Below, piece by piece: positions 24,174-33,905 of a DNA stretch of 49,754 nucleotides. The stretch comes from Microcoleus sp. AS-A8. GTDB taxonomy: Bacteria; Cyanobacteriota; Cyanobacteriia; Cyanobacteriales; Coleofasciculaceae. The notes below the pieces were generated by a model, which made no database searches, was not told the origin of the DNA, and saw only the letters and a list, made by a program, of their open reading frames with translations. A program made the position numbers and the translations under genes. Each line of letters opens with the position of its first letter. The first letter of the stretch is position 1. The stretch lies in contig JAMPKV010000038.1 of NCBI GenBank assembly GCA_039962225.1, forward strand, positions 1 to 49,754, read 5' to 3'.

Positions 24174-25634
24174 ATGCAATTATCTGACCCAGAACGATTA
24201 ACAAAACTATCCTGTAATGAAACGTCTGACCCTATGGCTGAGCCCAGCTCCTCTGGAGACGAAGAGCAAAAACCTAGTCAGGTAGAGGGTTTGTTACCAG
24301 CTCCTGGTGATACCCTGCTTGAGCCATTAACACGGGGATTTGCGCCGGTTCTCAAGAATCGTAACTTCTTGACACTCTGGAGCGGTCAGGTCTTCTCTCA
24401 GATGGCAGACAAGGTTTATTTAGTACTCATGATTGCCTTGATTGCCAATCGCTTTCAAGACGAGAATCAACCGATTAGCGGCTGGGTATCCGCGATTATG
24501 GTGGCGTTCACGATTCCCGCCGTGCTATTTGGTTCATTAGCGGGTGTTTTTGTAGACCGATGGTCTAAAAAAGCCGTGCTGGTGGCTAGTAATATTGTGC
24601 GAGGTGTGCTGGTTCTAACCTTGCCCTTATTATTGTGGGTGACTCAAGGGTGGGCACCATTTTACAATTTGCCGATCGGCTTCTGCATTTTGTTGGGAAT
24701 TACGTTCCTGGTTTCTACGTTGACGCAGTTTTTTTCACCCGCAGAGCAGGCCGTGATACCGCTGATTGTGGAACGTGGAGATTTGCTCTCGGCTAACTCT
24801 TTATATACGACAACGATGATGGCGTCGTTGATTGTTGGCTTTGCCGTGGGCGAACCCCTGTTAGGACTGGCTGATACGCTGGTGCGTAGTGTCAGTACGA
24901 ATTGGGACTTTGGCAAAGAACTGCTTGTGGGAGGTTCTTATGCGATCGCCGGTTTACTCCTACTGCTGTTGAAAACCGGCGAAAAGAAAAAGGTGTATGA
25001 GGGAGAACCCCCTCATGTGTTTGCGGATATTTTGGACGGTTTGCTCTATGTGAGACACCACCGACGTGTCCGCAATGCCTTAATTCAACTGGTGATTTTA
25101 TTTTCGGTGTTTGCGGCTTTGTCCGTTCTCGCTGTTCGTCTGGCGGAAATGCTACCCGGATTGAAAGCGTCCCAGTTTGGTTTTTTGCTAGCGGGTGGAG
25201 GTGTCGGGATGGCTGGCGGTGCAGCAATTTTGGGGCACTGGGGTCAGCGCTTCTCTCACAACCAACTGAGTCTGTATGGTTCTATGGGGATGGCCGGTTC
25301 GCTGGTGGGTATAGCTTTATTCACCCATAGTCTCTGGTTAACTCTTTTAATGACCATTCTGTTGGGAAGTTTCGCAGCTTTGGTCGGCATCCCCATGCAG
25401 ACCACAATCCAGGCAGAAACGCCGAAAGAAATGCGAGGCAAGGTGTTTGGGCTACAAAATAACGCGGTCAATATTGCTCTGAGCTTGCCCTTAGCTTTAG
25501 CCGGTGTGGCAGAAACCATCCTGGGGCTAAAGACAGTATTTTTCAGTTTAGCGGCACTAGTGGTCGCCGGTGGGGTCTTAAACTGGTATATTTCCGGTAC
25601 AGGATTAACGATGTCAAACAAAGCTGACAAATAG
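24174..25634 (+). CDS. Major facilitator superfamily transporter
   Basis: This 486-residue membrane protein has about 12 predicted helices after an acidic, Ser/Pro-rich N-terminus of about 55 residues. NFLTLWSGQVFSQMADKVYL at the first helix and GVFVDRWSKKAVL in the 2-3 loop are MFS signatures of the drug/macrolide exporter-like group (MFS_3 type). The substrate cannot be read. A second ATG at 24234 (MAEPSSSG) is possible. The glycosyltransferase follows 25 bp downstream, suggesting cotranscription. Confidence 0.88.
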   Translation: MQLSDPERLTKLSCNETSDPMAEPSSSGDEEQKPSQVEGLLPAPGDTLLEPLTRGFAPVLKNRNFLTLWSGQVFSQMADKVYLVLMIALIANRFQDENQPISGWVSAIMVAFTIPAVLFGSLAGVFVDRWSKKAVLVASNIVRGVLVLTLPLLLWVTQGWAPFYNLPIGFCILLGITFLVSTLTQFFSPAEQAVIPLIVERGDLLSANSLYTTTMMASLIVGFAVGEPLLGLADTLVRSVSTNWDFGKELLVGGSYAIAGLLLLLLKTGEKKKVYEGEPPHVFADILDGLLYVRHHRRVRNALIQLVILFSVFAALSVLAVRLAEMLPGLKASQFGFLLAGGGVGMAGGAAILGHWGQRFSHNQLSLYGSMGMAGSLVGIALFTHSLWLTLLMTILLGSFAALVGIPMQTTIQAETPKEMRGKVFGLQNNAVNIALSLPLALAGVAETILGLKTVFFSLAALVVAGGVLNWYISGTGLTMSNKADK

Positions 25635-25659
25635 AGACTCGATACCCCACTCAATCTGA

Positions 25660-26817
25660 ATGCATATCGCCTGGATTGGAAAAAAATCACCCTTTTGTGG
25701 CAATGTCACTTACGGTCGAGAAGTCACCAACTCGCTCCTAGACCGAGGCCACCAAGTCAGTTTCCTTCACTTCGCCCAAGAAGAACCAGAGGAAGCAGAC
25801 GATCAAAATCCCTTCGGTTGCCAGGAAGTTTCGCTTCCTTGCCTGTACAAATCTCAGGTGTACACGATTCCATCGCCCAAAGCGAGCAAGCTATTGACGC
25901 GATCGCTTAAGCAGTTGCGCCCGGATATCGTCCATGCTTCCCTGACTTTGTCCCCTTTAGATTTCGTACTCCCGGAAATCTGCGAGGAACTCAATATCCC
26001 CTTAGTCGCAACGTTCCATCCGCCGTTTGATGGGAAGCGACGAAACTTAAAATCAGGAACGCAACTGTTCACCTATCAACTCTATGCGCCTTTTCTAGCC
26101 AACTATCACCGGGTCATTGTCTTCTCTCAGCTCCAGCGGAATTTTCTAGTGCGATTAGGAGTTCCGCCGGAAAAGCTTGCCGTAATTCCCAATGGGGTTG
26201 ATATCCAGAAATATGCTCCTGGTTCGTCGAATTTTAAGTTACAACTCAATGCCCAACGCTTGTTTGTTTACCAGGGTCGAATTGCCACTGAAAAAAATGT
26301 GGAAGCCATGTTGAAAGCGTGGAAGCGCTCAAACTTGGGTGACTCTTGTAAGCTGGCTATTGTGGGCAATGGCCCCCTGAGTGCCTCATTGATGCCCTTT
26401 TATGGAGAAGAATACGGCATCATTTGGGTAGGATTTGTAGCGGATGAGCAGCGACGAATTGATATCCTGAGAGCCGCTGATGTGTTTATTTTGCCGTCCC
26501 TTTTAGAAGGACTATCCTTATCTTTACTGGAGGCCATGGCTTGCGGCGTCGCTTGTGTGGCAACTGATGCGGGAGCGGATGGCGAAGTGTTGGAGGATGG
26601 TGCTGGCGTCGTTCTCACAACTCATCGGGTCACATCCCAACTGTGTACTCTTTTGCCTCTATTTCGAGACCATCGGGAGTGGACAACTCTATTGGGACAA
26701 AACGCCCGAAAGAGGGTTCTAGAACGTTATACGCTCAGTGGCAATATTACCCAGCTCGAAAAGCTCTATGCTGAGGTTCTCCAAGGGCAGCCTGTACAGC
26801 TAAGTCGTCGTGCGTAG
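25660..26817 (+). CDS. Glycosyltransferase, GT4 family
   Basis: This 385-residue GT-B-fold enzyme transfers a sugar from an activated donor to an unknown acceptor. The acceptor-side N-terminal domain contains YGREVTNSLLDRGHQVSF and PDIVHASLTLSPLDFVLP. The donor-side domain has VIPNGVDIQKY, FVYQGRIATEKNVEAMLKAW and the conserved PSLLEGLSLSLLEAMACG (EX7E) motif near residue 290. There is no membrane helix. It is just downstream of the MFS gene, so the two may act in one envelope or export pathway, by inference. Confidence 0.9.
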   Translation: MHIAWIGKKSPFCGNVTYGREVTNSLLDRGHQVSFLHFAQEEPEEADDQNPFGCQEVSLPCLYKSQVYTIPSPKASKLLTRSLKQLRPDIVHASLTLSPLDFVLPEICEELNIPLVATFHPPFDGKRRNLKSGTQLFTYQLYAPFLANYHRVIVFSQLQRNFLVRLGVPPEKLAVIPNGVDIQKYAPGSSNFKLQLNAQRLFVYQGRIATEKNVEAMLKAWKRSNLGDSCKLAIVGNGPLSASLMPFYGEEYGIIWVGFVADEQRRIDILRAADVFILPSLLEGLSLSLLEAMACGVACVATDAGADGEVLEDGAGVVLTTHRVTSQLCTLLPLFRDHREWTTLLGQNARKRVLERYTLSGNITQLEKLYAEVLQGQPVQLSRRA

Positions 26818-26975
26818 AACGGCTATAACTGAAGATATTGACGCTTCACCTTGCCATCATCCGCAAAGAAAGCCAGTCTCTACCCCTTTACAGGAATTTC
26901 GACTGACTGTCTATTGATGGGAGACCAAACGAGTAGCAACGACAAGAAACTCAGTTGGGGGTTAAGACAGAGCGG

Positions 26976-27626
26976 TTAGATCGTACTTGACTTTTCGCCT
27001 GTAGATTCAGCCCGTTGGGCTGTCTTGCCGTTTTTGGAATGGGTATGACCATTGCCATTGCGGGGTTGGATGACTCCATAACCGCCATGGTTACGTTCGT
27101 AGATCACGTTGATTTCACCTGTTTTGGCATTCCGGAACATATAAAAGTCGTGATCAACTAATTGCAACTGTTCCAGGGCTTCCTCCATCGTCATGGCGGG
27201 CATGGCGAAATACTTCATTCGCACCACTTCACCTGGCAGTGCTGGAGTGCGATCACCAATTAAATCATCGGCTACAGGCACTTGTTCAACAACAATGCCT
27301 GTTTTGGGTTGATCGTGAGTTTTCTTATGTTGTAGTTTTTCTTTGTATTTCCGCAGTTGGCGCTGAATCTTATCCGCGACCAAATCGATGCTGGCATATA
27401 GGTCTTCACTGCCCTCTTGAGCGCGAATGACCGTTCCGTTAGCATAAATAGTCACTTCAGCAGTCTGCTTAGAATTGATCCGGGGATTGCGAGCCACAGA
27501 TAGATGTACATCTACCTCAGTTGTCATGTTTTGAAAATGATTAACCGCCTTTTCAATTTTTTGATGTACATACTCACGAATTGCATCGGTGATTTCGATG
27601 TTTTTGCCCTGGATTACAAGCTTCAT
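26976..27626 (-). CDS. hpf: Ribosome hibernation-promoting factor, long form (LrtA type)
   Basis: Long Hpf/LrtA dimerises ribosomes into inactive 100S particles in darkness or stationary phase. The 216-residue protein has the N-terminal S30AE domain ([20 protein letters not shown], residues 1-100) and the C-terminal dimerisation domain ([19 protein letters not shown] then [20 protein letters not shown], about 130-190). A His/Asn/Gly-rich tail is extra. The start at 27626 is chosen because GGAG stands about 8 nt upstream; the longer frame to 27683 lacks family similarity. The long upstream region is consistent with the long leaders known for lrtA. Confidence 0.94.
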   Translation of the reverse strand: MKLVIQGKNIEITDAIREYVHQKIEKAVNHFQNMTTEVDVHLSVARNPRINSKQTAEVTIYANGTVIRAQEGSEDLYASIDLVADKIQRQLRKYKEKLQHKKTHDQPKTGIVVEQVPVADDLIGDRTPALPGEVVRMKYFAMPAMTMEEALEQLQLVDHDFYMFRNAKTGEINVIYERNHGGYGVIQPRNGNGHTHSKNGKTAQRAESTGEKSSTI

Positions 27627-28190
27627 ACCGACTACTCCATCCTGTACTGTTTGAGTCGCAAAAAGCAGCAGGGGCTGCAACAAATGTATGAAGAGTGTTA
27701 GCGCTTGCTTTACTCTCGCGTCTAGTCAGGACATTGCCCCGGCTGAAGTCTGAAAAAGATGCGCTAAGCACTGCTGTGCTTGCTAACGCTGACGCTAACG
27801 CAATCCGAGTTCATACTTGTTTTTGGGTCTTGAGTCCCCCACCCATCGTTGGTGGAAACGCCAGTTGTTAAGAGTTGAAATCTTCTCCCAACAACTCTGA
27901 AAGCTACTGTTTCTACTTCATACTTTATCCTTCAGCCTTCAATTGCTACTCTTGGATGATACTCTCACGGTAGCACTTTGTATTCTAGTGAACATAGCCC
28001 TTTGACTTCTCTTCAGATTCCTTTGCATTCTTTGACAATTGTCCAAGAGTTAAAGGTTTAATGCCTGAAAGCTATAGTTTGTCAAGGGTTTAAAGGTGAA
28101 GATTGAAGGTCGAAGCTTGAGAAGATCACTTTATAACTTGCTCGTCTTGCTAAGCTGAAACCTGCAACCGACCAATAGTAGGATTTGACT
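27627..28190. promoter_or_regulatory. Divergent region between hpf and lipB
   Basis: About 560 bp without a gene. Near 27760-27800 it contains repeat-like AACGCTGACGCTAACG strings and an AAGCACTG/TGTGCTTG dyad, then AT-rich DNA. It presumably holds the promoters of both genes and a long hpf leader. No defined operator was recognised. Confidence 0.5.
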
Positions 28191-28898
28191 GTGCGGCGTC
28201 GATGTTTGTTAAATAATCAAGGGTTAGTGCCTTATGCCATCGCTTGGGATTGGCAGCGATCGCTGTTTGCCCAACGGGTTAAAGACCCGACACTGGATGA
28301 TGTTCTTCTGTTGTTAGAGCATCCGCCCGTTTACACTCTGGGTCAGGGTTCAAGTCTTGAGTTTCTCAAATTTGACCCCAATAAATCCAGCGCCCAGCTT
28401 TATCGAGTGGAACGTGGCGGTGAAGTAACCTACCACTGTCCGGGTCAGTTAGTCGGCTACCCAATTCTGAATCTACGGCATTACCAACAGGACTTACACT
28501 GGTATTTGCGACAGTTGGAGGAGGTCTTAATTCAGGTCTTGGGTGACTTGGGACTCAACGGCGCTCGCATTCCAGGTATGACCGGTGTTTGGCTAGAGGG
28601 ACGTAAAGTTGCCGCGATCGGCATCAAAGTGTCACGCTGGATTACGATGCACGGCTTTGCTTTAAACGTGTGCCCCGAACTCATCGGCTTTGAGCGCATT
28701 GTGCCCTGTGGCATCGCTGAGAAACCCGTCGGTAGCCTTGCCCAGTTTCTCCCTGGTATTCGTGTTGAGGAGGTGCGTCAGTTAGTTGCCGCCCAGTTTG
28801 CCGCTGTGTTTGACGTTGAGTTCATCGAGGTTAATCAGACTCAGATCTTGCCGTCAGTCTTTTTAAACCCACCCGAACCCTCTCCTCATCCTCACTAA
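28191..28898 (+). CDS. lipB: Octanoyltransferase LipB
   Basis: LipB moves octanoate from acyl carrier protein to lipoyl domains of 2-oxoacid dehydrogenases and the glycine cleavage H protein. The 235-residue protein has [20 protein letters not shown], the catalytic lysine region [20 protein letters not shown] and the Cys of IVPCGI. The GTG at 28191 is favoured over a TTG at 28185 because AGGA lies about 7 nt upstream of it. The C-terminal tail [10 protein letters not shown] is encoded by a dispersed repeat also present, in opposite orientation, near 8177-8205. Confidence 0.94.
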   Translation: MRRRCLLNNQGLVPYAIAWDWQRSLFAQRVKDPTLDDVLLLLEHPPVYTLGQGSSLEFLKFDPNKSSAQLYRVERGGEVTYHCPGQLVGYPILNLRHYQQDLHWYLRQLEEVLIQVLGDLGLNGARIPGMTGVWLEGRKVAAIGIKVSRWITMHGFALNVCPELIGFERIVPCGIAEKPVGSLAQFLPGIRVEEVRQLVAAQFAAVFDVEFIEVNQTQILPSVFLNPPEPSPHPH

Positions 28899-28925
28899 AG
28901 CTCCGGTCGCTCCGGTTAGCAAGGG
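28865..28925. repeat. Dispersed repeat at the lipB 3' end
   Basis: The string CTCACTAAAGCTCCGGT with flanking C-rich and AAGGGGAAGG sequence is the inverse complement of the segment near 8177-8205 (ACCGGAGCTTTAGTGAG). It supplies the last codons of lipB. Confidence 0.65.
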
Positions 28926-28954
28926 GAAGGATAACAGGAATTGAAAACTCCACC

Positions 28955-29974
28955 TTAACAAGTCTGTGGCCCTAGATCGTTGAGCTGCAAGAAATGATCT
29001 AAATCCCCATAGGTTCCAGCATAGGTAGTTGTGGGAGAGTCATATCCCTTGAGATGAACCGTATGCTGCTTGAAGTCAAGCGACTGCTGTCCTATAGCTG
29101 AAAGGTAACCGTATGTGTCTTCTCCCAAAGCAATATCTAAGCCGAGTTGCTTGGTAGACGATTCTAGACGAAAGGCAGCATTGACTGTATCGCCAATCGC
29201 GGTATAGTCGGGGCGATCGCCACTACCGGTGTTCCCCACCATGGCATAGCCTGTATTGAGTCCCGTCCCAATTCGCAACGGGAAGGGCAAAGGGTATTGC
29301 TGACTCAGCGCCGAAGTCATTTTATGCAGAGAACTCACTGCCCACATAATATTCAGGGCTTCTTGAGAGCTAACTCCATGAGCATGGCTAACCCCTTGAG
29401 AGCTATGAAACCAAATCGCCATGACCGCATCACCAATATATTTATCCACCCAACTGCCAGATCTGCGGATAATATCTCCGGACTGACGAAACCAAGTGCC
29501 AATCACGGCTGAGAGGATTTTTTCATCCAGTTGGCGAGTCAGAACGGTAAAGTCGCGGATGTCGATGACCATCACCGAAATCAGGCGACGCACATGCAAG
29601 GTCGAAGTCAGGGTTTCTTTATCCGGCACCTGGATGACATCCGCATGACGGTCGCTGGCTGGGCAATGAAATTCCATTTCCGTCTGACCAAACATCAGGC
29701 GGTCGCCATTGCGTAACGTCACCGGAATACTGACTCGTCGTCCATTGACAAAGGAGCCATTACGGCTGCCTAAATCGATCAGATAAAAGTCACCGGTTTC
29801 CGTACACTGCAACATCGCGTGGTTTCGGGAAATCCAGCGATCGGAGAGCACAAAGTTATTATCATCACTGCGACCAACTGTCCAGCAATTGCTACCGACT
29901 AACGGCAGATAGCGATTACCGGTGTCGGTCGGGAGAAGCAAATAGGGAGTGGATCGCAGAGTCACCACAGGCAC
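28955..29974 (-). CDS. FHA-domain class III adenylate/guanylate cyclase
   Basis: This 339-residue predicted signalling cyclase has an N-terminal forkhead-associated domain, which reads phosphothreonine (WTVGRSDDNNFVLSDRWISR, then DLGSRNGSFVNGRRV, residues about 30-105). Its class III cyclase domain (about 130-310) has metal-binding Asp in VMVIDIRDF and KYIGDAVMAIW. The Lys of DKYIGDA and Asp of PDYTAIGDTVN are the purine-selecting pair that favours ATP, so cAMP is the likely product. There are no membrane helices. It converges with lipB. FHA control by a Ser/Thr kinase is plausible; one such kinase is at 44069, though no direct link is shown. Confidence 0.92.
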   Translation of the reverse strand: MPVVTLRSTPYLLLPTDTGNRYLPLVGSNCWTVGRSDDNNFVLSDRWISRNHAMLQCTETGDFYLIDLGSRNGSFVNGRRVSIPVTLRNGDRLMFGQTEMEFHCPASDRHADVIQVPDKETLTSTLHVRRLISVMVIDIRDFTVLTRQLDEKILSAVIGTWFRQSGDIIRRSGSWVDKYIGDAVMAIWFHSSQGVSHAHGVSSQEALNIMWAVSSLHKMTSALSQQYPLPFPLRIGTGLNTGYAMVGNTGSGDRPDYTAIGDTVNAAFRLESSTKQLGLDIALGEDTYGYLSAIGQQSLDFKQHTVHLKGYDSPTTTYAGTYGDLDHFLQLNDLGPQTC

Positions 29975-30108
29975 AGCAGCAAAAATGGGTTTAAAACAAA
30001 TGTTATTTTAGTAGATGCATTCTTGAGCCATCCTAGTGATTCCGGAAAAATAACCTGCTAACTAGACCTGACCTGAAGAATTATGCTTACGTTAATCATT
30101 AGTAGCAT

Positions 30109-30870
30109 TCAGGCCATAGAAGCTGCCACCCAAAACAACGTATCTACCAAAATTGTACTCAAGACGGCTCCACTAAAAGCCCACCAATGCAACTGCCTTT
30201 TGGCTAATGACCAAATCCCAACACTGAAAAGTGTAGCTACTAGAGCCACGGCTAAAGTTATGCCCCAAGGGGTTTGCACTTGCGCGATCGCACTTTGAAA
30301 AATGGGTGTCGCTAAGGCTGGGTCAACTCGCATCACCTGACGCCAGTAAGGAATTAAATCCGTCAGATAAAAATATACATCGGTCAGCACGGTACCAAAA
30401 AGGGAACCCAGGTAAAACAAATTGCCCACTTTCCCCCAACCTCGCTGCAAACTCCACAAGGCAAAAGGCAAACCAATTGCCTCTACAGGCAGGTGGATGA
30501 AGGGTTCCCATCGTAGCCACCCCCAATAAATTGATCCGGCTAGCCAACTCCAGCTAAATCCCAGCAATAAGTCCCCCCACACTTGGGTTTCCTTTCGCTG
30601 GAAAAGGGCGATCCCTAACCACACCCAACCCACTGTCATCAATAAACTGACAAGCGGCAACTGTCTTACCAGAGGTGCTTGAACGAAGACTGGCACGCTC
30701 ACCAAAAAAGCCGCCGCCGCAAATACCATCCAAGCTGACGCTCGCGGACTCGCTAACGCTTCGCTAGGGCGATTACCAATTTTTAATAAGGCTTCCGGAG
30801 GGACAGGAAGTTTATCAGCCTGACTGAGGTAGTCTGAGGCAGAAGATGAGAACCAAGTATTGTTAAACAA
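30109..30870 (-). CDS. DUF3120 family membrane protein
   Basis: This 253-residue protein of a cyanobacterial and plastid family has unknown role. About six to seven hydrophobic helices start at residue 45 (SAWMVFAAAAFLVSVPVFV), with a YFYLTDLIPYWRQVM segment typical of the family near residue 180. The N-terminal 45 residues are hydrophilic. They include SEALASPRASA, encoded by a repeat-like segment at 30737-30770 found dispersed in related genomes. No obvious operon partner is present. Confidence 0.8.
   Translation of the reverse strand: MFNNTWFSSSASDYLSQADKLPVPPEALLKIGNRPSEALASPRASAWMVFAAAAFLVSVPVFVQAPLVRQLPLVSLLMTVGWVWLGIALFQRKETQVWGDLLLGFSWSWLAGSIYWGWLRWEPFIHLPVEAIGLPFALWSLQRGWGKVGNLFYLGSLFGTVLTDVYFYLTDLIPYWRQVMRVDPALATPIFQSAIAQVQTPWGITLAVALVATLFSVGIWSLAKRQLHWWAFSGAVLSTILVDTLFWVAASMA
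30737..30770. repeat. Translated dispersed repeat in the DUF3120 gene
   Basis: The segment GACGCTCGCGGACTCGCTAA followed by CGCTTCGCTAGGGC is a GC-rich element of a kind recurring in cyanobacterial genomes. Here it is in frame and encodes SEALASPRAS. Confidence 0.5.
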
Positions 30871-31510
30871 GACGATGTTAATATTCTTTACTTATCTTTA
30901 CATCTCTCAAGATATCACATGAGATTAATAATCCCCCCTGGGGGGATATTAGTTCTAATCTTAATCTAGTTTTGAGGAGCTGACCAGTTCCAGGAGAGCG
31001 CGCTCACAGAAAACTAGAAAAACTGACGTGGAATTCCGGATGCTGTTGATGACTTCGGTAAGCTACATCAGAAAGGTCAGTTGACGATTTACGGAAACTA
31101 ACAAAAGGTTAGGGAATGCTAAGCTAGTGCCGCTAGTTGTCGGGTTCATCTCAGCCTAGGTGTTTTCCTAGATAGTGAAAGCAGGGCTACTAAGCTTCCT
31201 GCTAACCCCGCCATACTTGGATATTTGTCTGGTATCAATTGGTATTTGGGTGGCAATTCTGAGGGCAATTGCTACAAAGCTGTTAAAGAAGGTTTAATAA
31301 CTGTCCAAGGCTAGTAATCAAGGGTTAATTTACTAAACTTAACGAATGTGAATGACTAATGAGCTGGGGGCGCGACTCAATTTAGGTAAATACAGGAAGA
31401 CAGGATCGGAGCGTAACGTCAGTTTTTTGAGCAATTTAGCCATTAGTGATTGGCGAAGGCTTTAATAGTGTCTGGTAATTAATGATGTGGGAATTTTAGG
31501 AGTCGAGTGG
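30871..31510. promoter_or_regulatory. Divergent region upstream of uppP
   Basis: The 640 bp contain a near-palindrome ATCCCCCCTGGGGGGAT at 30931-30947. Around 31120-31205 is a cluster of small hairpins: CTAGG/CCTAG at 31156-31171 and AGCAGG/CCTGCT near 31180-31203. The latter could form a structured leader of uppP. No known riboswitch class was recognised. Confidence 0.4.
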
Positions 31511-32470
31511 ATGGCGACAATTTTTTTAGCGGCTGATGGCGCTGGCTGGCAAGAACTAAGTGCGGGATTGGCTCTCATGCTACCGGGTGGAGCAAAATTG
31601 CTTCTAGGACAGGCAAACCCAGCAGGTGAGGGGAATTTGTTAGTGGGACTGTTTCAAGCTTTTATTCTAGGGATTGTCCAAGGGTTAACAGAATTCTTGC
31701 CCATCAGTAGTACTGCTCATCTGGAAGTTTTTACTAAAGCGCTGGACTGGAAAATGGTAGCGGGAAAGCCATTTCTCGCCACGATTCAATTTGGCAGTGT
31801 TGTGGCCGTCTTAATCTATTTTTGGAAAGATCTCACCCTGATTTTTTCGGGAGGATTAAAAGCTATCCGTGAAAAAGATTGGCAGCGAGAGGAGTGGAAA
31901 ATCATTGTTGGGATAGCTGTAGGGACATTGCCAATTTTGGTGGGTGGACTTCTCCTCAAGAATGCTCTCAATGACGAACAATCGTCCATTAATAGCATGA
32001 CGACCATTGCGATTGTTTCAATTGTGATGGCACTCTTGCTGGGATTAGCCGAGCAGATCGGCAAGCGCAAGCGGAATTTTGAGAACTTGCAGATTCAAGA
32101 TGGCATCCTAATGGGGTTAGGTCAAATGCTAGCTTTAGTTCCTGGTGTTTCTCGTTCTGGCTCGACTATAACCACTGGGCTGTTTCTAGGGCTGGAACGG
32201 CAAACAGCCGCTCGATTTTCTTTTCTTTTGGGAATGCCAGCCCTTGGCATTGCTACGCTTTACCAATTTTTTAACGAAGCGTTGGGCAAGATTGACATAG
32301 CACTGGTGATTGTAGGGACATTATCAGCATTTGTGTTTTCTTATCTGTCCATCGCTTGGCTGTTGGGTTTCTTGCAGCGACAAAGTACCTGGGTATTTGT
32401 CTGGTATCGTTTGGCATTTGGGGCGGCAATTTTGAGTGCGATCGCGACAGGGGTGTTAAGAAATACATAA
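31511..32470 (+). CDS. uppP: Undecaprenyl-diphosphatase
   Basis: UppP (BacA) recycles undecaprenyl pyrophosphate to the monophosphate carrier for peptidoglycan and other glycans. The protein is 319 residues. The active-site motifs are QGLTEFLPISSTAHLEVF (near residue 60) and LVPGVSRSGSTITTGLFLGL (near 205). About eight helices are present. The first 45 residues form an extra hydrophobic leader compared with shorter bacterial homologues. ATG 31511 is preferred over GTG 31487 because TTAGGAG lies 8 nt upstream. Confidence 0.95.
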   Translation: MATIFLAADGAGWQELSAGLALMLPGGAKLLLGQANPAGEGNLLVGLFQAFILGIVQGLTEFLPISSTAHLEVFTKALDWKMVAGKPFLATIQFGSVVAVLIYFWKDLTLIFSGGLKAIREKDWQREEWKIIVGIAVGTLPILVGGLLLKNALNDEQSSINSMTTIAIVSIVMALLLGLAEQIGKRKRNFENLQIQDGILMGLGQMLALVPGVSRSGSTITTGLFLGLERQTAARFSFLLGMPALGIATLYQFFNEALGKIDIALVIVGTLSAFVFSYLSIAWLLGFLQRQSTWVFVWYRLAFGAAILSAIATGVLRNT

Positions 32471-32558
32471 AGTCCTTAAAAACTATAATTACAGTTCAAG
32501 TCTGCCCAGAAGCTTACAATGGTCATGGGTGTAGCCTTAAGATTGCTATCAAGCAGAC

Positions 32559-33896
32559 ATGAGTGAATCTTCTATTCGTCCTGCCATAATTACCAAAGTT
32601 CTCCCTGATTCGATTGCCGCTGAGGTAGGATTTGAAGCTGGGGATGCGATCGTGGCAATCAACGGCACACATCCCCGCGACTTGATCGACTATCAGTTCT
32701 TATGTGCGGATGAAGTACTTGAATTACAAGTCCTGGATAGGGCAGGTAAGACTCATTTAGTCGAAATTGAGAAAGACTACGACGAAGATTTAGGACTGGA
32801 ATTTGAGACAGCGTTGTTTGATGGCTTGATTCAGTGCAATAACCACTGTCCTTTTTGTTTTATTGACCAACAACCACCGGGTAAGCGGCAGAGTTTGTAC
32901 CTCAAAGACGACGACTACCGTCTCAGCTTTCTCTATGGTTCGTACCTAACCCTAACCAATCTCACGCAAAAAGAGTGGGACAGAATCGAGCAAATGCGCG
33001 TGTCCCCCCTCTATGTGTCCGTTCATGCCACTGAGCCGGATATTCGCATCCGCTTGCTCAAAAACCAGCGTGCAGGGCAGATTTTAGAGCAGTTGAAGTG
33101 GTTTCAGGAGCGACGGTTGCAAATTCATGCTCAGGTTGTCGTTTGTCCAGGAATTAACGATGGCGTCCACTTGGAACGTACTCTGTTAGATTTGGCGCAA
33201 TTCCACAAGGGAGCAGTGCCTACTGTGGCTTCTGCGGCGGTGGTACCTGTAGGGCTAACACGCTTTCGACCCACAGAAGACGATCTCAAACCGATCAGCC
33301 GCGAGAAAGCAGAGGAAGTAATACACCAAGTTCAGGCACTTCAGGAAAAATTCCGCCAGCAGTTGGGGACGACATTCGCTTGGTTAGCCGATGAATGGTT
33401 TCTGATTGCGCGACAGGAATTGCCGCCAGAATCCCATTATGAAGACTACCCTCAAATCGGTAACGGTGTCGGTTCAATTCGACAGTTTCTCAAGCAGTTT
33501 CAGGACATCGCCTCTGTGCAGCTACCCTTAAAACTGGAGACACCCCACAGCTATACCTGGGTAGTCGGTAATGCCGTTGAACAAGCCTTTGAGCCACTGG
33601 TGCAGATGTTAAATGCTGTGGAAGGATTGGACGTTACATTGGCACCACTGCACAGTGATTACTGGGGACAGGAGATTACGGTGACGGGTTTGTTAACTGG
33701 ACAAGATTTGCTTGAGGGGTTGAAGGGAAAAGATTTAGGCGATGGGATTCTCTTACCGTCTTTGATGCTGAAGCAGGGGGATACCCGATTTTTAGATGAT
33801 ATGACGGTTGAAGAACTCACCCATCATCTGGGGATTCCGATCCGGCCTATCAATGGTATTGAAGAACTGATTGAATCAGTTATCAGTGAGCAGTGA
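32559..33896 (+). CDS. PDZ / radical-SAM DUF512 family protein
   Basis: This 445-residue protein belongs to the cyanobacterial family annotated as a putative Fe-S oxidoreductase (TIGR03279). An N-terminal PDZ-like domain (ITKVLPDSIAAEVGFEAGD, residues about 10-65) is followed by a radical-SAM-type cluster motif CNNHCPFCFIDQQ near residue 93. The DUF512 domain makes up the C-terminal half (SYTWVVGNA and LAPLHSDYWGQEITVTGLLT). Its reaction is not known to me. The stop codon lies inside a heptamer repeat (AGTGAGC) that continues downstream. Confidence 0.88.
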   Translation: MSESSIRPAIITKVLPDSIAAEVGFEAGDAIVAINGTHPRDLIDYQFLCADEVLELQVLDRAGKTHLVEIEKDYDEDLGLEFETALFDGLIQCNNHCPFCFIDQQPPGKRQSLYLKDDDYRLSFLYGSYLTLTNLTQKEWDRIEQMRVSPLYVSVHATEPDIRIRLLKNQRAGQILEQLKWFQERRLQIHAQVVVCPGINDGVHLERTLLDLAQFHKGAVPTVASAAVVPVGLTRFRPTEDDLKPISREKAEEVIHQVQALQEKFRQQLGTTFAWLADEWFLIARQELPPESHYEDYPQIGNGVGSIRQFLKQFQDIASVQLPLKLETPHSYTWVVGNAVEQAFEPLVQMLNAVEGLDVTLAPLHSDYWGQEITVTGLLTGQDLLEGLKGKDLGDGILLPSLMLKQGDTRFLDDMTVEELTHHLGIPIRPINGIEELIESVISEQ

Positions 33897-33905
33897 GCAG
33901 TGAGC
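33885..33905 (+). repeat. Heptamer tandem repeat AGTGAGC x3
   Basis: Three perfect AGTGAGC units overlap the last codons and stop of the DUF512 gene. Heptamer short tandem repeats are typical of filamentous cyanobacteria. Confidence 0.85.
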
